Shown here one piece after another: positions 58,621 through 64,000 of a stretch of DNA of 64,000 nt; position 1 is the first letter of the stretch; each line of letters begins with the position of its first letter. The translations under genes and the position numbers were made by a program. The notes under the pieces were generated by a model. That model was not told where the DNA came from. It made no database searches and worked only from the letters and a program-made list of their open reading frames with translations. This DNA comes from Amphiura filiformis (lineage: Eukaryota > Echinodermata > Ophiuroidea > Amphilepidida > Amphiuridae): contig NC_092637.1 of assembly GCF_039555335.1 (NCBI RefSeq), forward strand, positions 45,401,613 through 45,465,612, written 5' to 3'.

Positions 58621-58659
58621 GCGGGCCGATGAAAGCAGCTGATTTATAGAATTACCACC

Positions 58660-60060
58660 CCAAGAAATTAGGTTAGTTTAGGCTATTAAGTTAGTTGAGG
58701 CTATAATAAGAATTAGGGTTGGGTTTAAGGGTTAGGTTAGGATTAGGATGATGTTTGGGATTAGGGTTGCGGTTAGAATTAGCCTTATGATTATATATTA
58801 AAAGAAGCTGTTTTCTTTCCATCAGAACTAGAGTGAATGTATACATGGCAGTAGCGTATACAGTTCTTTTTTAAACGGGCGCGCGCTCCCCGGGTATCAA
58901 AAAAAGAAGAGAAATTAGAGAAAAAGAGAAGAGAAACGCATGTGTGCATGCGATATTGACGAAATTAATCTGTTTGACCATTTCAGCTTTTAAACAAGCA
59001 AATTTAAGCGCACTTCGCGGGAATTTGTTCCAATTTAAACCATATTTGACCATTTAAGCTTCAATATGTTATATTTACACGTTTCATGATCCTTTCATAG
59101 CTCACCAAGTAACCCCCCCCCGCCGCTTGCTGAAGTTCCGATACGCGCCTGCATGGTATAGGTTTCGACTTGTGTTTAGGACCATGATTATAAGATTATC
59201 ATGATTATGGTTATTAGAATTGTGGTTGATAGTTGCATACATTATACCTAAGTTGCTCTCAATATAATGTTTTTAAGTTGATAATTTAAATTAACTTAGC
59301 GTAAGCGACACGGGTTCAAACAACTGCAAACAACCCGGTAAACACAACAATGTTTTAACCCAGTTAAACAACAATGTTTTAACGTGGTTTGGTCAAAACG
59401 AATTTAATAACATTTATAAAATGTCAGGTTATATAATGGTCATGAAAACGTTTGCAAATATTTTTGGCAAACATTTGTGCAAAACATTTTGTCAACAATT
59501 AATTAACATTATGTCAGAATATTTTGCAGCATGTTTTCCAAAATGGGTTTGAATATTTGAAGAGCTTATTTCCGAACCGTGTTAAAATCCACAAACCCAT
59601 GTATCTGATTTCCCTGTGCATTATTGCAATGCTATAGGTATTACAATTTCAGTTGGATGCCCAATTACAAAGCAAATGCACAGTAAAATACTGTGTGAGG
59701 CTTTTGTTTTTCCAAATGAGAACAATAGTCTGCATATTGTTATGCACCTTTGTTATGGTAAATAATAGTACAACTCATTGTTGCTAATGTCAAACTTGTC
59801 AAAGTAATTGTGATTGTATCACACAAGTAAATGAGACACATGGGGTTGTGGACTTAACACGGTTTGGAAATAAGCTCTTCATTTTTAAAACCCGACATTA
59901 AAACATTTTCTGTAAAACATTTTGTGTTTTGGTGATAACATCTTCACAGGCCATATTTTTACCTACTTCAAAGGAATATTCATCCTTCCTTTGACCATAA
60001 AAAGGAAATTATGTACTAATTTTGTAATCATTAAAACTGAAATTGCTTTGAAGAACAATC
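58660..60060. other. Spacer after TRIM-NHL copy 2: telomere-like and MITE remnants, no gene
   Basis: Degenerate TTAGGG-like words at about 58670-58760, a GC-rich ACGGGCGCGCGCTCCCCGGG patch near 58876, and a degraded CAGCAAACAC-family copy at about 59330-59940. Confidence 0.5.
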
Positions 60061-61180
60061 AAACAGATTATCTGCATATAACAATAATATAATGTGATGT
60101 GCCAAAATGTTATATATATATTATTAAATTTAATGTAATGAAATGTAATATGAAATTTAACATCATGTCACTTAATGTAAATATAATGAAACTTATAGTA
60201 ACGTTACATAATGTAATGTAATGTAAGGTATGGTAATGCAAGGAGTGTAAGGCAATGTAACTTTTGTAATGTAATGTTATTTTATGTTATGTTATGTTCT
60301 TATAAATATGCTTATGCACTGTCTGCCACTATGTGCAAAAAGAAAGAAAAAACATTCCCTATTATCACTAAAACAAATAATTAAAAAAATAGATTCTTGT
60401 CAAAAACGATTCAACTTGTCAAATTTGAGTAGGATGGCTGATCCGAGGGGGACAAAACAGAATCTTGTCAAACTTATATGAATACACTCTAATTTCGCAC
60501 AATACATTTGTTAATATAATCCCTACTCATTTATTTTTGATCCCGTAACTAATCGATTTGATGAGTAATACTGTAAATTTTGATTAGGTTTATTATCAAT
60601 TTGACCCCGAATTCGAATATCAAATGGTAGCAGTTTCCGGTTTATATTAACTATTCATATTCATTATTTGACCACATTATCCATAGCATAGTGACGATTT
60701 TGTTATGTCCCCCTCTGATAAGACATCCTATTCAAATTTGATACGTTGAGTCATTTTAACAAGAATTTATACATTATAAGCTAATTGACCAGATCTACGT
60801 TTCATATTATTTGATTAGAATGTCATTGTCATTTTAAACCTGTCAAATTGATGAGTTTCTTGTCATTTTGATAAGAATATCCGAGTTATTTTGGAGAGAA
60901 ATCTGTTATGTCTCCCTTGACAACTTTCTATCGTTATACATTTTAAGCCCTTCCATCCTCCGACATAACATAGTAGAAAGTGCGACTGTATAAATTCAGT
61001 AGCTTTTTTGTCCTGTAAAGCTCACCGTAGTCTTCTTATCCCAACAGGGTGGATATTGTAAAGGCTTCTTTAAAACGCCTTATAATGTTTTAATCTTGAA
61101 CTATTCCCGTAGGTGGTAATAGTTTTATCAGTGAACTTTTAATGTTTTTGTGGTCAACTTCGTAATAATATGAATTAGGG
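60060..61180. repeat. (TAATG)-rich DNA and AT-rich spacer
   Basis: ATGTAATG words at about 60110-60290 as in the 50-kb spacer. No supported gene follows up to 61180. Confidence 0.5.
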
Positions 61181-61186
61181 GTTCAT

Positions 61187-61253
61187 TCATAGAATTGTGG
61201 GCATGATCGATTGTTTATAAACAACGATCATGCCCTCAATTCTATGAATGAAC
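61187..61253. repeat. Near-perfect 67-bp palindrome
   Basis: GGGGTTCATTCATAGAATTG ... GGGCATGATCG faces its inverse across a short ATTGTTTATAAACAA loop. Possibly a tiny MITE; the flanks show no clear duplication. Confidence 0.85.
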
Positions 61254-62232
61254 CCCGTTCATACATTCCCAAACATTCAGTGATTGTTTTTCATCAAATA
61301 ATAACAAAAAATAAGATGTAAGATTCTTAAAACCGCGGTTTTCTGCGTTTTTTCTATACCAAAAAACGCTGAAGTAGCCGGGCGCGGGCATGGACGTTGT
61401 TTATGCTCGGCTTTCGACCAATCACGCTCGCCGTTCTATAGCATTAATGTATGAACACAATAATGTGTATAAGTATTTAAGATAAGAAAGAGAAACTTTG
61501 TCATGTTTTGCAGGAGCATGTCTCATTATCAACATTTGTAATTTAGTGACACGTTGTTTTTCACAAATTAAAATACCTTTGAGAGGTGTTATTATTTATC
61601 TGGAAAAAATCTGTGTATCTCAATTTGTGTTTGTTTTTACTATGCCTGTGGTTATATTTTGACATAACGTCTGTTCTTTCTGATGCTCTCTAATGTGTAT
61701 AATATTACTACAAATTGGGCGTATAAATAAGTTGGTCAAAATGATAGTACATGTAGAAGAAATTTTGGAACTTTTGTACACTTTGGCAAATTTGGGGCAG
61801 CACCCTCAACCCCCCCCCGCGTACGGGCCCGTAGTGGTTCATTTCCCGGGCTACATTTGTCTGCAACGTCTTCCGATGCCGAAGACGTCGAGAATGAGAA
61901 CAAAGCACTGAAAAGGCTGGTCACTTTTACGTTAGAAAATCTAGGCCGAGAACCGAACGAAGACGCCGACACTCAAAAACGCAAAAAAAGATCGTCAGCA
62001 AAGACGCCTTGAATCATGCAATCAGGGAAATTCCAAATCAATCACGTAAGAGGAAAAGTTCCTTAATATTATTGTTATATGAGAAAAATATAAGAAAATA
62101 AGCCATTTTTACTCTAGTACTGAGGAAATTCCCAGATAATATTAGTCAGTGTATTATTTTAAAGGGACAAACCCGGAAGGGAATCCCCTAGTGCATTACT
62201 GCAATGTCAAATGTATGGGAAGGATTTAATTA

Positions 62233-63404
62233 GGGACCGTTCATAAATACTTTGGTGGGGGGACTGGGCAAAGTGTGGGGGGACACAAAAAGTTTTGAGT
62301 TGCACAAAGGGGGTACCAAAAAGTTTTGGTTACTAAAGGAGGGGGGTCAAAAAAGTTTAAAGCAAAAAAATACCAAAAGAACAAGAACATACAAAAATTT
62401 TGCGCGCTACGCGCACATATGTACCAATAAAGCCCTTTTTATCACGATTATGGCCCAAAATACTGTAAAATACATTTTTTGGCGTGCTACGTGTGCTCAT
62501 TACCGGTGTCCCATTAAAGCCTTTTTGGAATTTCAAAGACTTTACATGTATTCTACAGTCGCTATAAGAAAAGGGTGATTATGTATGTATCCCACTGATA
62601 ATACCGGGTCAAAATGATGCAACCAGGATTTTTTTTTTGTCTTTGCCCCAAAAGTTATATTTTACCCCCCTGACCAAGAAAGCTGGCTACGCCCCTGATA
62701 AACAAATCTTAAGTATTAAAAATCTTGAGTATGTGCCCAGATGTTGCTCTGAATTTCCAATGGATAGCGACGGGGGCAGGTGGGGGCATGTGTCCTGGGC
62801 GCCACTCTTAGGGGGCGCCAAATTGACCAATTCAGCATCGATTCTGAGCCACTCTAAAAGCGATGAAAGTCAAAATTTTCGCGCGCTTTGCGCGCATTTC
62901 AGGACAAAGTCATTTGAAACATCAATTTAAGACCGATATTCTTTCATTATAACCAAAATTAATTAGTGGTAGCCCCTATTTGTGCTCCGGGCGCAATAAT
63001 TATTTCAAGAATCGGGAGCGACACCTATCCTTAGCCCTGGGTGCCACAAGCCCTAGCTACACCACTGTCAATTTCCCTTTTTTTGTGTTACTTTTATTTA
63101 TTTAATCATGTACACTGGTCACAAAAATTAGAATGCATAAATTGAAATTAAACTTCATACAAGTCACAGCATATGAAAAACACCTTGAACTATAATTGTG
63201 ACCTAGTTTGCACAAATGGAGTAGCCCCCCTCCCCAGACTGTTTTTTAACCTCTTGGAAAGGGGGGGGGGTCAAAAAAGTTTTATATGTCTAAAGAGGGG
63301 GGGGTCAAAAAAGTTTTAGGTTCTCTGGAGGGGGGGTCAAAAAAGTTTTGACTCCAAAAATTCCAAGTGCCCAGCCCCCCACCAAAGTATTTCTGAACGG
63401 TCCC
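62233..63404. mobile_element. TTA-flanked element, GGGACCGTTCA family
   Basis: Ends GGGACCGTTCATAAATACTT and AAGTATTTCTGAACGGTCCC region inverted, flanked by TTA (62230-62232, 63405-63407). GTCAAAAAAGTTT phrases recur near both ends. A CAGTGGCGTA-family relative lies inside (about 62760-63066). Confidence 0.8.
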
Positions 63405-63407
63405 TTA

Positions 63408-64000
63408 GAACATGATGCAATGTTTGACACATTTGTATTTGATATAAAATGAGAAGACAAACACAAACTTGAGGCTTTCTGTAGTGATAATGCTGCGAAA
63501 AACCATTTATAAAATCTATCAAGTTATAGACGAATCCAAGGAGCCAAGTCATGGTCAGGATTTGGTCGGACATCTTTGGGTAGCCGCTAGCACCAACCTG
63601 GTGTTTTGAGCGTCCAATTGTGCAAATAAAAGCCGCCTAACATAGAGAGAAGATGCAAGGACGAGGAGGGTTAATAGAATAATAGCTAATAATATATATA
63701 ATGGAGATAATTCCGCAGGTAATCCCGTCGCATCTATTCATACTGACATAGTCCTTTTGTTCGCAAGTATACATCAATGCATAGATACCGCGTGTAGTTA
63801 ATCCGATTATTATGTCACTTCAACAGCGAATAGACCATGCTGTGTGTTTTGTCGAAGGGCACTGTATTGTGTTATTCTTTTGTCTACCTGTGTTTTCGCG
63901 GAAGGTGTAAAACGGGTGATGGAATGCAGTTTAATATTTCCGCCAAGGCCGAATCATTTCACATTTTGAGTGCATTGTAGCCGACGGCTACCCAACTAAA
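63408..64000. other. Terminal stretch, no gene seen
   Basis: Includes TAGTTAATCCGATTATTATG at about 63797, a piece also found at 55320-55610. No supported ORF. Confidence 0.4.

Overview
This is a window of animal nuclear DNA. Genes are split by many introns with GT/AG borders, intergenic DNA is AT-rich, and short inverted-repeat transposons are dense. The gene content (a Fanconi anaemia FANCI gene, tandem TRIM-NHL genes, a kinase-NHL fusion) and tRNA-headed SINE-like repeats suggest a marine invertebrate, probably a deuterostome such as an echinoderm. The species assignment is inference. No bacterial-style operon, CRISPR array or replication origin is visible.

Layout. 3-2439 (+): the 3' part of a gene joining a protein-kinase catalytic domain to an NHL-type beta-propeller. 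It has a one-base frameshift, and its 3' end is cut by a MITE. 26564-5267 (-): the 5' part of FANCI, which I could assemble as 14 coding exons with agreeing splice phases (526 codons plus 2 bases). It stops at an exon border four residues after the conserved monoubiquitination lysine. The second half of FANCI is not between there and the window start, so it is lost or lies beyond the kinase-NHL gene. FANCI intron 1 (7.4 kb) holds a three-level nest of transposons and a 15-bp minisatellite touching the splice acceptor of exon 2. 26.6-36 kb: no gene seen, only MITEs, a long foldback element and tandem duplications. 36100-37344 (+): the 3' end of a non-LTR retrotransposon with a CCHC knuckle and a restriction-like endonuclease (R2/NeSL/CRE type). 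37.6-45.8 kb: more nested transposons, including two mariner-like elements with TA duplications and one insertion proven by an empty site. 45.8-58.6 kb: a tandem duplication carrying two RING/B-box/NHL (TRIM) genes. Copy 1 has lost its B-boxes. Copy 2 keeps the full architecture but has an altered RING, a 42-bp internal duplication and a shortened C-terminus. Its intron holds a 3.4-kb inverted-repeat element with tRNA-like arms and a HIRAN-like coding fragment. 58.7-64 kb: no gene seen; degenerate telomere-like DNA, short repeats and a 1.2-kb TTA-flanked element.

The genes do not form one pathway. FANCI acts in DNA interstrand crosslink repair. The TRIM-NHL genes are likely ubiquitin ligases of an expanded family. 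The kinase-NHL gene pairs the same propeller type with a signalling domain. Much of the window is a record of transposons inserting into one another, and target-site duplications let many of those events be ordered.
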